A stretch of DNA of 64,000 bases from Sipunculus nudus (GCA_026874595.1 CM049318.1:57696250-57760249), one strand, 5' to 3'; counted from the first letter of the stretch, positions 33,774-46,275 are shown. Numbers and translations are program-made. Notes: a model not told the origin generated them from the letters alone.

Positions 33774-36476
33774 AGCTCAGCTGACTATAAGTCATCTGAG
33801 GTATTGTCGTGGTCCATTGTCCGTCGTCCGTCCGTCCGTAAGCCTGGCACGTTTCGACACCATTGGACCTACGAATCTGAAATTCGGCATACAGTTAGAT
33901 GTCCCCAAAATCTCCTACCATGCCGAAAATTGGGTCAATAGGACTTCGTTCCTCCGAGATATTAAGGAAAAACCTCAATTTTTTATTAGAAATCTATTGT
34001 CACACTTCAGGACTGCCTAATATCAAAACCACTCATCTGGTTTTCTTCATGTTTACCATAAATATTTCTCTATATAGTTCCTATGTACATGCCAAAAATC
34101 AAGTCAGTATTATTTAATTTAAAAAAGTTATGGGCCCAAACATAATGAACTTTGTAAAAAAATCAGGAAAGATATTTGGTCACTTAAGACCAAAAGTGAT
34201 AAAGCTAGGGACTTTTTTCAGTAATACAACTTTAATTGATCAAAATTTAATTGTATACCAAAAATTAGATTAAAATCTGTTAAATATTTTAAAATATTGG
34301 CAAAAATATATAAAAATGGAACCTTAAATTTTGCCCAAGTTTGACCATGGCACGTTTTTTCCCTGTAACTGCTGAGGATTTAATTTTCAAAGCATTTTTT
34401 GTTACCATTTCAACTGTTAACACAAAAATTTGAAACCAGTTGATCAAAAACTGTAGATTTTATTCAAGTTTTTAAGCTCCATGTCACATATTGTTTACAT
34501 CAAGCTAGTGTTCTGCAGTTTGCTAGAGCTCAGCTCCCCAACTTCAGCTCAGCTCCTTAAATTTGGCATACAGTTAGATGTCTCCAAAATCCCCTACCAT
34601 GGGGGAATTTGATGACTAGGGCTTAATTCCTTCAAAATATTAATGAAAAACTTCATTTTTCCATTAAAAACCCATTGTTACACTGTAAGACTGCCTAATA
34701 TCAAAATCACTGATTTGACTTTGATCATATATAATATACATATTTTTCTATACATTCGCTATGCACGTGCAAGAAATGATGTCAGTATTGCGTAATTGTT
34801 TTAAGTTATGGGCCCAAACATAATGCACTTTTTAAAAATCAAGAAATATATTTACTCCCTTAACAAGAGGATTGCTGAAGCTAGAGATTTTTTGTCGGGG
34901 ATGTAACATTATTTAATCAAGATTCAATTGAATATCAAAAATTAGTTCTGAATTTTTCAAATTTTATAAGTTATTAGTATAAATATAAAATTAGTGCCTT
35001 AAATTTTGCCATGGCAACGTTGACCATGGCACGTTTGTTTCCTGAGAGCACTGTTAGTATAATTTCATATCATGCACGCATAAGGATTTCATCTTTGTAG
35101 TCCAGAAAGCTGAAAGAAAATTGGAAAATATTGTAGCTTTTATTAATGTTTTTATGAGACTATGTCAGACCCAGGCTCAATACAGCCCCTCTTCAGTCAC
35201 CTGTATGTTGACCTTGTTGACCTTTCATCAGATTATGCACGCTTGAGCGAAGCATACACTGGGTTAGCCAGGCAGCTAATGCCCAGCCACAGTTGATCCA
35301 GGTGTCCAACCCAACTCATCTAGTAGTTGTTTTGAAAAACAACATAACAATAAATTAATAATTTTGTATTGGTTATTAATAACAAATTAAAGAAAAATTA
35401 ATAGAAAATGAATTTGTTAGTTGATGAGTAACAGGAAATTAACTTGCAGTTACTGATGATGTAAGAATCTTGTATGGATGGATAGAATGTCAGTGTCAAT
35501 GTTATTCCAAATAACACCATGCAGTCACCTATGGTATTTTTCAGTTAAATTTTAATAATAAAAAAAAAATCATATTATTCATTACTAATCATTAGGGATC
35601 ATATGAAGGAAATTAATGATAGACAAAGATGCAGTTGATAATATTAATCTAGATTCCTACTGTGTCTAGTGTGTAGATTGATGTGAAAGTAGCCCAAAGT
35701 GAATACATTACATTTATTTATTTTTAATATAAATAAAAGCCATAAAACCAGGTATTTATGATCATTATTTAAATTTGTGAATTTTGTATATTCTGGATTC
35801 TCAAGATCATTGTTTGGCTAAAACTGAATAAATACTAGACATGGTGCGAATGCTTTGCCAATATATTTGAATACGAATATGAATATATACTGCATTAAAA
35901 AATTTCGTTGCATAAGATTGGGAATTCAGGTAAAAATGAAAGTATTTGAATACCAGTGCAGACACTTTCAAAATGTATTCATGCATGCATTCATGAATAT
36001 ATTCTATAATATTATTTCAATAATCATTTCAGTTATATTTTATTTTAAAAAATCATATGATGTTCTTATTATTTTTTTTTAATAAAAATTATATTGGCAC
36101 AATATTTGTTATTAAATTTTAATAAATAGTTAAACTCTTTTATTATATGTGCTGCTTATAAGTTATATGGCCAAGTCAAAATCTGTGTGACAGTAGCAAT
36201 AAAATAAATGAAATCAATCCTCTTCCCTGTCTCCAAAGATACTATCAAAATTATACATAAGCTAAACACCAACAACTCGTAATAAAGCTTATATTTATTA
36301 CCACACAAAACCAGCATGTGCCTCTTTCCCAAATCATATTTTTATCATATATAACCATAGGCGGCGAAACCTGGGGGGGGGGCCGCGGGGCCGACCCCCC
36401 CCCCCCCCCCCCAAATAAAAATTGTTAGAGGGCCAATGATAACAGCTGAGCGCCGTGACCCATGGGTCCCTTGTTT
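33774..36476 (+). mobile_element. Family A element A3
   Basis: Left hairpin at 33774, short TCCGTCCGTCCG microsatellite, two ~680-bp sub-repeats (anchors GATGTCCCCAAAATC near 33899 and its variant near 34578), AT-rich tail colinear with A' (12650-13490), and right end CAGCTGAGCGCCGTGACCCA...CCCTTGTT. It lies in an oligo-T tract on both sides (CTTTTTCTTTTT and TTTTTTT). A small secondary insertion interrupts it close to the right end. Confidence 0.75.
36356..36438. mobile_element. Small G/C-run insertion in A3 with ATAAC duplication
   Basis: Comparison with A' (CATATATAACAGCTGAG) shows an 83-base insertion flanked by ATAAC at 36351-36355 and 36439-36443. It contains GGCGGCGAAACCTGGGG, a G run, a G/C-rich centre (CCGCGGGGCC) and a C run, i.e. 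an inverted-repeat element collapsed around homopolymers. Confidence 0.65.
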
Positions 36477-37040
36477 TTTTAGCAAGCCATTTCACCACAA
36501 ATATATTTATTAACAGTTCAACCTATAAACAACAAAAGCTGGTTTGAATCAATCTTTGCAAAATTTATAATTTCTATAATGATCTTAGTAAAATTTAATA
36601 AACGGTACTGGTATAAATTTTACACTTCAGACACATTCAGAAAATAATTTGAGGATTACAAAAAAAGGACTCCACAGTGACAGTTCAGCCAAATGCTTAT
36701 ATGTTTGGTTTCTGAAAGATTATACCAGTTGAAAATGAAAATCTTCATACAACACGACCTGAAAAAAAAATCTTCATGCTAAACCCGCAAAAAATGACAA
36801 GGTAATTGGTAGCCTATGCGTATACGCGTAGTGTGCAAAATTCGCACCAGGCGGCGTGCAGACACGGACAAAGCGATTTGCGGACAACGCATATTGACTA
36901 AACAGAGCGAGGCTTTAACAATGATCCAGTCTTGCAGCCAATATAGTTAATTCACATTTTTTTTTTTGCCAGGTCTTAACATTAACAGAAAATTAACACC
37001 CTGCCAAAAATATAATTAACAATAAATTAGTTCCTTCTAA
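36477..37040. other. Unassigned AT-rich segment
   Basis: I see no gene or repeat boundary. Composition changes to CpG-rich at about 36820. Confidence 0.4.
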
Positions 37041-38348
37041 AGCCCAAAACACACTAACGCGCGCGTCACGCGTGGATCAAGCGTTACGCGTCAAATCTTG
37101 AAAAAGTGGCTCCTCGCTATTTATCAATGACAAAAACAGACTAACACGAGCGTCATGCGCGCGTCAAGCGTCAGCTATAGCCCGAAGCACACTAATGCCC
37201 TTCTCACACTGGCGTGAAATGACGCGCGCCTAGTGGCGCTTACTTCAACGCCGGTTTAATATCCCAAGGGGTTAACCCGGGTCATAGCCAGTAACCTCAC
37301 TACTCTCCCGTGTTGGGAATGTTCAAAAATTTTATTTTTAGCGCCTACGGGCGCATGTCAAAGCCAATCATTTTGTGTCATCGCCTATCATCGCAGGTCA
37401 ACGCCTAAAAAAATGTACAGCCAAAAAGACACTATGTAGTACAAGCGCGAGACGCCGACCTGAACCCGCACAGACGATCGCGCATGCGCGAGCGCTAATA
37501 TTGACCCCTGCAAACGCCTATAAACGCGAGTCATATACTGTCATTCTATGGTATGCGTTGAACGGCGTTGGCTGGCGTTAAAAAACAACGCGAGTCAACG
37601 TGGATCAACGCCATATTATGCGATGACTGGCGCATTTTAGGCTTTGACCCACGCTGACTCACTTTAATTAGCGCCAGTCATCCCCAACCAACGCCTTCAC
37701 TATACTTTGCATGGGGTAAAAAACGGCGCTAACTATGAGATTACAGGCGTTCAAGTTAGCGCCACTAGGCGGGCGTTATTTCACGCCAGTGTGAGAAGGG
37801 CATTACGCGACGCGCGCGTTAAGCGTCTAGCGTCAAATTCGAAAAAAGTCGCTCCACTATATTTATCAAAGATAAAACAGATTAACGCGCGTCAAGCGTC
37901 AGCTATCGCTCCTTGGGCGATTTTTGACACGCGCTTGCCGCGTGGGGATACCTGATAATGACACAATTTAAGAGAGGGTATTCTTCCCCAGTACTCGCAT
38001 TCTATATTAAACTGCGGGTAAAACTATTGTTATAATTCATTGAACTAAAATTATTGATTAGTATCTGGATAGGAAACGTGCAACAAAGCAACATAAATAT
38101 ATAAATATCGTTAAGAATAGTGATCGAGTTCTGTCATATTAAGAACACGTTTTATCACAAACAGATACATATTTGTATACAATTAATCCATTGCTGGTTT
38201 TTCAAAATTACTATTTTTACCAAAAAAAATTACAATAGGTGCTTGGTTAATACCATCCATTCTGATGCGTGCCAGGAGCGTTGTAGCCGCGTGTGTTTTG
38301 AATTTGTCGCGAGTCGCGCGCGTCATGCACGTTAGTCTGTTTTGGGCT
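37041..38348. mobile_element. CpG-rich inverted-repeat element F
   Basis: AGCCCAAAACACACTAACG at 37041-37059 is matched inversely by CGTTAGTCTGTTTTGGGCT at 38330-38348. The interior has two copies of a block containing GCGTCAA...GAAAAA...GCTCC...TTTATCA...GACAAAAACAG, one of them interrupted by element G. It is unusually rich in CpG (CGCGCG, GCGTCA) for this window. No open frame of note. Confidence 0.7.
37195..37803. mobile_element. Miniature inverted-repeat element G nested in F
   Basis: The inverted ends ATGCCCTTCTCACACTGGCG (left) and its inverse (right) extend about 58 bases with few mismatches, to TAGTGGCGCT...AACGCC. TA flanks both sides (37193-37194 and 37804-37805). Removing the element plus one TA restores CACACTACGCG, close to the CACACTAACGCG of F's own left end. 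Length is 609 bp. The interior is full of AACGCC/GGCGTT motifs. Confidence 0.8.
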
Positions 38349-38559
38349 CATGAAAACTGAAATTTCTAATTGTTGAATCGTGTGGTGTTACTTAATTATA
38401 AAGTCGTTCTTTTTTCATGAAAACATGTGGAACAAATGTTAAAAGTCAGATTTGGTACCATATAGCGGAAGTTCATTAATTGTAGAGTAGATAACCAGGC
38501 GAGCGTTAATTTCGATTCCTGCCTGAGAAAAGGTTTTCTAATTATAACAGACCTATAGG

Positions 38560-39216
38560 CCTATACGTAGGCCAATATATTATAAAAGCCTACATCCTAT
38601 ACAAATTATTACTGTAGTAAAACTACCGATAATACCTGTAGGCCTACAATAATTGTGTGGCACCACCGTCAATTTGATATGATTAAATTAAGACAGGCAT
38701 GTCAGGGTGCGATCCAGAATGGGGGGGGGGGGGGGGGTCACGCCAAGGAAGACTGAACGAAAACCTCAAAAATAGATATCTGGTCCGGGAAGGTGGCCAT
38801 TGGGTCAGGGTCGCAAAATTTGGTTCCAAACCCTTAAAAAGGTTGTTTCTGCTCCAAAAAAAGGGGGGGAGGGGGGTTCTATATACACGTACCTATATTG
38901 ACCCCCCTCTGGATCCGCCACTGCAAATAAATATAAAAAATATTAAATGGGTAGTGTATATATAGGCCTGTATACAGGCTATGTGCAGGCTTACATCAAG
39001 AACGATGCGTTTGACTTGTATTGATACATCGATCGTCAGCAGAAACACCATAGGGGCCTACAGTTTTGTATTATAGGCCTATTTATAAATATATACGGAC
39101 CTCTACTGCACCTGTTACCATGTAGCTATAGGACACCAACGCCCACACATAGGCCTTAATTGTCTTTTAATTAGGCCTACACGTTCATGAACGGTCACTT
39201 AATAGGCCTAGGCTTA
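38560..39216. repeat. Cluster of TAGGCCTA-type palindromes
   Basis: About ten copies or near-copies of TAGGCCTA/ATAGGCCT occur here (e.g. near 38575, 38638, 38964, 39073, 39171 and 39203), with TGTAGGCC and AGGCCTGT variants. Elsewhere in the window only isolated examples are seen (30222). No function can be read from this. Confidence 0.6.
38703..38923. mobile_element. Inverted-repeat element with internal G run
   Basis: The left end CAGGGTGCGATCCAGAATGG is matched inversely by the right end CTCTGGATCCGCCACTG, with a G run at 38720-38737 next to the left end and GGGGGG/CCCCCC tracts inside. It is one of several 'GGATCC...G-run' small elements here. Confidence 0.65.
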
Positions 39217-40814
39217 ATTGGGTATTTCTACAGAAAACGTCGCATTTCAAGGGTTTTCTTGGTGATTTTTTTTAATCTTGATTTTGATATAACAAAACTT
39301 AATTTGTAGAAAAATATCGTTAGAATTGTAAAATAATGCAAATAGTGCACTTTTCAGTTTCCTTTTTTATAAACAGTCCAGGTAAGGGGAAAATGTGAAC
39401 CTTTTTCTTGACACCGTGACACGCACTAAAATGTCACTTGCACATTTCAGAAATCGTTTTGACTAGGTTTTTTTTGTGATTTTCGATAAAATTAAAATTA
39501 ATAGCCTTTGATAAAATCAAAACATAAATTTCAGTTATGAATTTAACAAAAAAGTGTGTAAAAAAGAACATATTTTCTTCTTTTTAATTAACTTTTGAAA
39601 ACAAAAATTGTCTCTATTCCTACTTTTGCTTCCAGGGGGGTGCATTTGAAGGGATTTACCTGACAAAGTACTTTGGTACATCTACCTTCAGAATTTGAGT
39701 CGAAATACCTTGTTTAATTTTTTTTGAATGCACAAAAAAATAAAATTTAAACATGGTTTTAAATCCTCTAGGTAACGGTGTTGAGCATAGATAACGGTGT
39801 TGAGCATAGGTAACGGAGTCGAGCTTCTGAAGTGAAAATAACCGTAGTGACTACTTGAATACCAGTATTATGTATTAAAACAAGCAAATGTCTGTTTGAA
39901 TAAAAGAAACGCAAATGTTTAAAATATTTAGCCCAAAATATGTTTCAAATTCTGTTTTAATAATTTGGATTTAATACCAAGTTCTCGACACCGTTACCTT
40001 GCTCTCGACACCGTTATTTTTCATGCAGGTAACGGTTTCGAGTGGTAACGGTGCTGAGATTTTTTTTCATCTATACGTCAGATGCAAGACAAAAAATTAC
40101 TTCCATACCGTCCCTAAGAGGGCAGAACGAGTTATCTCTACATGAACAACAAGAGGAAGCCATTTTCGAAGTGTTATATGTGACCGTTAATTTTTCGCAG
40201 GTGTAACGGTGTCCAGTCCAAATAAACATACGGTGATTTTTTTAACCCTTTAATGATTAACAGAGAACACTGATATGACATTTACTAAATTTAATTGTGG
40301 AATGTGTACAAAATTTTCTGAACTCTAATAAACGCTGCTCCCTGCATCAGCAAAGTGGTTTCTGTTCACGCGCTGCAAAGTCAAAGGTCAGGTAACGGTA
40401 CCGAGTATATTTTGGGAGACATACTTTTTATATCCAAATTTTTGTATTAAAAGCAAAACGGTCAGGAAAAATCAAGCAAAAATATCATCTTGATAAACTT
40501 TCACCGCTGTGACAACGTGAAAAACAAAATCTATATACACTGTAAATGGAACAGTGGTTACAGAAAAACGCTGTTTTGAATTTAAGATCCGGGAGAAAGG
40601 GACAACGGAAATTTAAGGGTATTGTAACATTTGCAGCTTTTTTTCTGTATGTATTTCTGCCCCGATTTAAATTATTTTTATCTCATAACAATGGTTATAT
40701 CTTTAGCAACAATCTGAATGGTTATTCATGTCATTTTTAGCATTTGCTAATTTCTCAGTAACAAATATAGTTTCGGGACATGAAATGCGACATTTTTTGT
40801 TGAAATACCCAATT
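39217..40814. mobile_element. 1.6-kb inverted-repeat element with an array of a 15-bp motif
   Basis: The left end TTGGGTATTTC...GTCGCATTTC (39218-39248) is matched inversely at 40782-40813 (GAAATGCGAC...GAAATACCCAA). Flanks are TTAA on the left and TTAG on the right, which may be a decayed TTAA duplication. The interior carries nine copies of GGTAACGGTGTCGAG or close variants in both orientations. No transposase is seen. A TTAA target would suit piggyBac or Kolobok; this is inference. Confidence 0.7.
39771..40405. repeat. GGTAACGGTGTCGAG motif array, both orientations
   Basis: Copies at 39771-39785, 39790-39804 and 39809-39823 (forward), 39984-39998 and 40004-40018 (reverse), 40028-40042 and 40044-40058 (forward), 40203-40216 and 40391-40405 (forward). 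A weaker reverse form lies near 39411. Conserved bases are TAACGG and GAG, with the centre variable. A dispersed, inverted binding-site array inside a transposon is the simplest reading. Confidence 0.85.
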
Positions 40815-40819
40815 AGGTT

Positions 40820-41068
40820 CAGGCGCGGATCCAGGATTTTTTGCAGGGAGGGGTCAACGGGTGCATGCATATGACATGCATAAACATTTTCTAGAAGAAG
40901 GTTGTTGATTCAGAGAAGGGGGGGGGGGGGTCTCTACCCCTAACCCCCCCCCCCCCCCCCCGTCAAGCCTAGGAACTGTCTATAAATAAAGGTCGTTGGA
41001 TGAGAGCAGGGGGGACTGGGGGTTTCGACCCCCCCCCCGCCCCCCCCCCCCCCCGGATCCGCGACGGG
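40820..41068. mobile_element. Inverted-repeat element with internal G and C runs
   Basis: The left end CAGGCGCGGATCCAGGATTT is matched inversely by GGATCCGCGACGGGG at 41055 onward. Inside are a G run (40918-40930) and C runs (40946-40962 and about 41030-41054). It lies six bases from the right end of the preceding element. Confidence 0.6.
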
Positions 41069-43162
41069 GCGCAAATACTTATAATAAATTTTATACAAAT
41101 ACTATAATGTATTGTTTGTTTGTATGGTGGTGTATTAAACTTAAGTAAGATAGGAATTTAAATGTTTAATCGGTTTACTGTGAAATACGATTTAATACAA
41201 GTTCTAAAAAATTAAATGCTAAATATAAATATGCTTTTCTTTGGCGGGAGATTTAGATAAGACAATGTGCGCCCTCTGGCGAGAGAGGCCACAAACACAT
41301 TGCACCGAGTGGGCAGATGATACGTAGAATTTGATTGGGCGCACAAGAAACAAGGGCTTCCCTGATTGGCTGTTTTGATATTGCCGCCTATGTAACCAAG
41401 GGCATGGCGGAAGTTGACACACGGGGCAGCCAAAACAGTAGCGGATGAGTACGACCAGGTTGTCTCGGCACCACGGATTGTAAACAACAGGAAACCACTT
41501 TGACAGAAGGTTTGTAGCCATTTCATACCAGTAAACATACCCCAGAAATAGTAAATCCCCGTTTAGCTGTATGACGAAACACCACGAGGTCCATTGGCAC
41601 TCGATATACGTCACTCCATGTAACCATGTTATCTTCACTGTACCGTTGCGTGCAGGCATGTTCAGTTGAGTAGATCCACGGGGGTTGTATCAGCACGCTC
41701 CTGCAGTCTCCTTAATCATCGACGTGTTCTCCTTTATTATTAACAGCTTGGCTTCCATTAAATATTTATATTTCATACGTTATCATGGATTTTCATACTA
41801 TTTATAAGTAGTATACTAGTATAACATGTTAATTGTTATACTATAGTTGTTGCGGATCCACAACTGTGATACGATCACAGTTGTAGGAATGGCCTGTACA
41901 GTTAGGACTTGTAATGGTGAAATGGTAGACACTGGTAGAAGGCACAAAAAAACTCTTAAAACTACTGAATATACACACCAAAATGCATCCGTTAGTGTCT
42001 TTGGAAGTAAATGGGTCTTTCTGGCAACTTTACCACGTTCTTACCTTAATATATTAATGAAATATAATCCCTATAACTATCCTTGTAAGCCCGCGGTGAT
42101 TTAAACATAACAATATACAGGAATTTGTAATGAGCTGACGTTGATTGACTGGTACCCCGCAACCAACATCTATTATCGCCCGCTTTTTCCAGTTCAAACA
42201 GCGATAAGATCAGAGCGGGTTCCCAGTCTAAATCCCGTTGCAAAGGACTGTGGGTGACTTAATGTAATCATGGCGGCTTGTTCTCTATGTAAACACATCA
42301 GCTCTTGGCAAAATTATGGATAAGTAGGGCTATTGAGCAATATTTTGGTGCCAATACTTGGCAGATGTTTTATTAAACATCCAAAGACAACAAAAAGGTA
42401 ATTATTTTATGTTGACACCGCTTGAAATGTCAATTATACGATTCCAAAGGGGTCTCCTATTTGGAACCTTACAAGGCGTTTTCCTAAGGGTCGTTCCCAA
42501 GACGTTGTTGACGGAGAGGAGCAGAGCGGATCGGAATCACACGTCTTGGGCCAAGACAAATACTATAGTAACTTATAGTTATACTTGGTCTCAAAATATT
42601 ATCATGCAGTACTAGCTGAATTTTCAGAATGAAAGATTTTACCCAAATTCTGAGTTGAAGAAAGGCAAAAGTACTAGATTATTCTCAAGTTATTATAAGG
42701 TGTTATGATTGTATCATGCTTATGGATTATATTATTACTAATGGAATTAGAAATATGAATTATGAAAAAAACTTGATATATATTACTAGTAAATAGGTTA
42801 CTATAATATATAGTCTAAATATGAGGCCAAGGTATCCTTGGTACTGTTGCAACAGTGGTATAGAAAAGTTCAGAGTAAATGCTAGACTTTATTCCCTTGT
42901 CGGGGAAAAAATGTATAATAAATCAAATACTGTGTTTATGACAGGGAAACTTATGTAATCTGGGGCAGAAAATAGTATCCAGATGTCCAAGAAATTGAGC
43001 TAAATCTTATGTACAAGTATGAATGAAAACAGAACTAAACTTTTAAAACTTTGCAACCTTTGTGATAGAAACTGTTCCAAAACAAGCTGCTACAAACTGC
43101 ACAACATTTGCCATTAGAGCTGAACCACTGATAAATTGTAAGCAAGGTTACCCTTGTGTGGT
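41069..43162. other. Unassigned stretch with an unrecognised minus-strand open frame
   Basis: The longest open frame of the window (146 codons, minus, 41659 to 41219) lies here and overlaps another minus-strand frame of 108 codons. Neither resembles a protein I know, and coding bias is not evident. At 42270 an ATGGCGGCTTGTTCTC start with a fair context opens only 17 codons. I see no repeat boundaries. Confidence 0.3.
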
Positions 43163-43610
43163 CAGGGTTCGGGTCAAATACAGTGTGCCAGATGCAAATA
43201 TAAATACGATAGATTGTCTCCTCCAAATACAAATAAGAGTGACTCAAGATAAATACAAATGCTTAACATCAGATGCAAATACTATTACAAATACGCAAGT
43301 GTAGGTTATACAGAATATTAATTAATTTCCAGCACCATAAAAATTCATAATTTCTAAGGGAGAAGTAAAACACTTGACTTGATGCTGTCTTTTGGGTTGT
43401 TCAGAAGTTTGGTAGTAGTTAATTTTTTAAAATAATGGCAGATATAAACATGTATTTATACATATGTATTTGTACAGTATTTGATGAAATACATCAAATA
43501 TAGAGATCAAACACAAATATAATAATTTTGCACAACAAAAATTCAAATATAAATACAAATACTTACTTTGACTGTATTTAAATACAAATATGTATTTGGC
43601 CCCAACCCTG
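43163..43610. mobile_element. hAT-like miniature element
   Basis: The left end CAGGGTTCGGGTCAAATAC is matched inversely by the right end GTATTTGGCCCCAACCCTG (two changes). CAGGGTT is a common hAT terminus. The flanking eight bases are similar (TGTGTGGT and AGTGTTGT), compatible with a decayed 8-bp duplication. The interior is AAATACAAATAC-rich. Length is 448 bp. Confidence 0.7.
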
Positions 43611-46205
43611 AGTGTTGTCCACTAGATTTGGCTTGGGGTAACCCAGAGCAGATATTTTTTGCCACTTATCACAGCTTACAAGGACAATTCCCTTCCAGTT
43701 GATACTTGAAATGGAAAAACACTTTCAAAGTGGTGTATGTTCATAAGCATTCAGTAAAGATATTTTTTGATTTCTGATGAATACAACAATTTCAGGTGAT
43801 ATATATCTTAATTATTTTGTTCAGTCTCAAAGTTTTTCATAAGCAGGCTTCTAGAGCTCTCGCCCAGCGCAGCGTAGGAAGAAAGCACAGGAGCTAGGGT
43901 TAGAAAATAGGGTGCTATAAATGCTGATCACAGAATAAGTGACTAGCAAAAAAGTAGAAATTCAGTCAAGGTCGGATAATTCAGGTTTATGTGCAGTACT
44001 GATAAGTTTCAAAATCTGCCAGATTTATGATTCAAGCCTACAACTGGGCCCCTGTGTACCCAAGCTGCATATTTAAAAGCACACATTGGACCAGGTTTTA
44101 AGTATCAGACACATTGGCCTTTTAATAGATGATTTTTTATTTAGAATTATAAAAATCATTATCTCTTAGCTTTTTTGCAATTAAACAGTCTTAGTCATTT
44201 GAGTATTTGCTTCACCTTTGACAAAATTTGAACTTGGATGGGAAAATCAGTTACGAATTCGTTATATTTGTTCAGTTAATAAATGAATGTTCATATACCA
44301 CAGTTTATAAGACTATAGACTTTGTACTAGTCAGAAATAGTTTATTCCAAATGAAGCTGCTGGCAAATTACTGTTGGTCATGTGTTGGCTGTCAGGCAGG
44401 ATTCATAAATAATAAAATATATTAAAAAAAAAATATCTAATAAATTGCTTAAGTTATGTGAAAAGTTTGATATTTAAGATCAGTAGGAAGGTCCAAATAA
44501 CATAGAATTATTGTACTTGTAGAAAAGAAGTTTTCAGGCCTGTATCACTGCCTTAAGTAGCATAAAATGCTGCATTTTATATACTTGATGTATTGTGTCT
44601 GTTCCTTGACAAACATTTACTTAGTTGTACAGTTAGCTGCCAGTATGTGGCATGCCTGTGTTGTCTTGGTCAAGATGGTGTTTGTTATATATTCAGGATA
44701 GCAAGGCTTTTGTGTAGGCAACACTTGCTGAATAGGGTTCCTGCTTTCTTATTAATGAGATGCATGCTTAGAGCCACACAAAATCTGGTTCATTCAACTT
44801 CTTTGATCCAGTTGACAGCTTTGTTATTCTATGGGAGTTGGAAGTCCAAGGGACCTACAGGAGCTTTGGGGGGTGAACAGCGAAGACACTCAGATAACCC
44901 TCAAAGTTCTTTTTATGTCTGTCTTCCTCCTTCTCCCCCCCCCCCCCCCCCCCAACCAGTTGCTAACAAATTCCCACCATGTATTATTCATGTCCTGTGA
45001 CTAATGTGGCAATCTATACAATGTAATTTGTCTGATGTTTCAAGCTGTGATCTGAACAAGATGAAATATTTTTAACATTATGGCCAGAAAGAAAACTGTT
45101 AGGTCAAAATTTTGGTATCAGATCACAAGAAGAATAGTTTTATAACTTTAAAAGAGAAATGGTAAAATGGATGATTACAGGTAATTCAGTTCCTAACTGT
45201 AAAAGTAGCCCCCAAAAATATGTCAGTTACTTTAATTTACTTATAGTAATGTTAGCTAGATATTTGTCAAATAACAGGTCACTAATCTGGTGTCATTGTG
45301 ACTAACCAATGAGAGCTTGTTTCAGTGACAAGGCTAAAACCTGCTGCCCACTGGCATTTTTTATCTGCCACCAGTCACAGACAGTCAGCAATGGTCTGCC
45401 ACTGCTTGTGACTGACAATCAGCGACCAGTTGCAGACAATCTTTGACTGCTTGCATTCAGCGAGCAGTCACAGACTCAAGATCACAGTGTTTCCTGCGTT
45501 GTTAATTAATTTGGAAATTCGAGTAAGTACAAGTATAATTTGTAAAAACTATCACTGTCAGACACAATTCACCAGACCAGCAAAATACCATGCCTATCTC
45601 TTCACATGCCCTTAGTTAATGGTTTTGGTTGCCAGGGTATTCGGGCGATGTCTGGTTGTACAGACACAGTGTTTAATTTCACATCGACATAAATTTATCT
45701 TCCTTTTTAGGGGACCAAAAAAGCAAGCTTGGGGTGACAAAACATGTCATAACAGTTGCAAGGAATCGCAAGGTTTTTCTGACATTATGTCAGAAACCTT
45801 GCAGTCGTCTTCGACAGGTGGTAGCAAGTGGCTTCGCAAGACCCTCTCACATGCGATTTGGCCTATTCCCATGCAGTTACAATTGGAGACCAGTGGCGGA
45901 TCCCTTGAGAGTTTAGTTGCATCACATAGTGTCACAACAAAATCGCCAGTGGGCGGCAGGCATAAGGTTCATTGAACATGAATCAGTGATGTTGTGCCAA
46001 CTTTAGCTTTTCCCACACATTCGTGTAAGCAAGCTGACCTGAATAAAAACAACCAGTCTCTCATCTATACATGACTCAATTCATCTCTATCTCCTTGTGC
46101 TACAAGTAAACCCACACAAATTTATGTGTTGAATTTGCTTTCCATTAAGCTCACCCTTACTCGGCGATCTTATCGTAAAACTTCCCAAGAAAAATCTCAA
46201 CACTT
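43611..46205. other. Unassigned stretch
   Basis: No convincing exon. It contains a C run at about 44934-44953 and, at 45350-45470, repeated CAGTCACAGAC/CTGCCACTG-type phrases. Open frames at 44593-45000 and 45619-45975 show no recognisable domain. Confidence 0.35.
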
Positions 46206-46275
46206 CTCAAATGAAATCTGAATCCACATACTCCCAGCTTTGGGTCCTTTGCTCTACCGGTGGAGCACAAATGCA
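46206..46275 (-). other. Degenerate tRNA-like sequence (possible SINE head)
   Basis: On the minus strand TGCTCCACCGGTAGAGC resembles a tRNA D-arm/A box, and GGATTCAGATTTC, about 42 bases after the A box start, resembles a B box (GGTTCGAATCC). The spacing fits a tRNA, but the arms do not fold into a clean cloverleaf. Confidence 0.3.

Noticed and set aside
41219-41659. 146-codon minus-strand open frame, longest of the window
   Set aside because: No domain or motif recognised; another minus-strand frame is open over the same DNA, and no splice or start context supports it. Kept only as a remark.
42270-42330. ATGGCGGCTTGTTCTC start as a first exon
   Set aside because: It stops after 17 codons and has no convincing donor before the stop.
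44593-45975. Open frames of 118-135 codons
   Set aside because: One runs through a C homopolymer giving poly-proline and the other has no recognisable domain; neither shows exon boundaries or codon bias.
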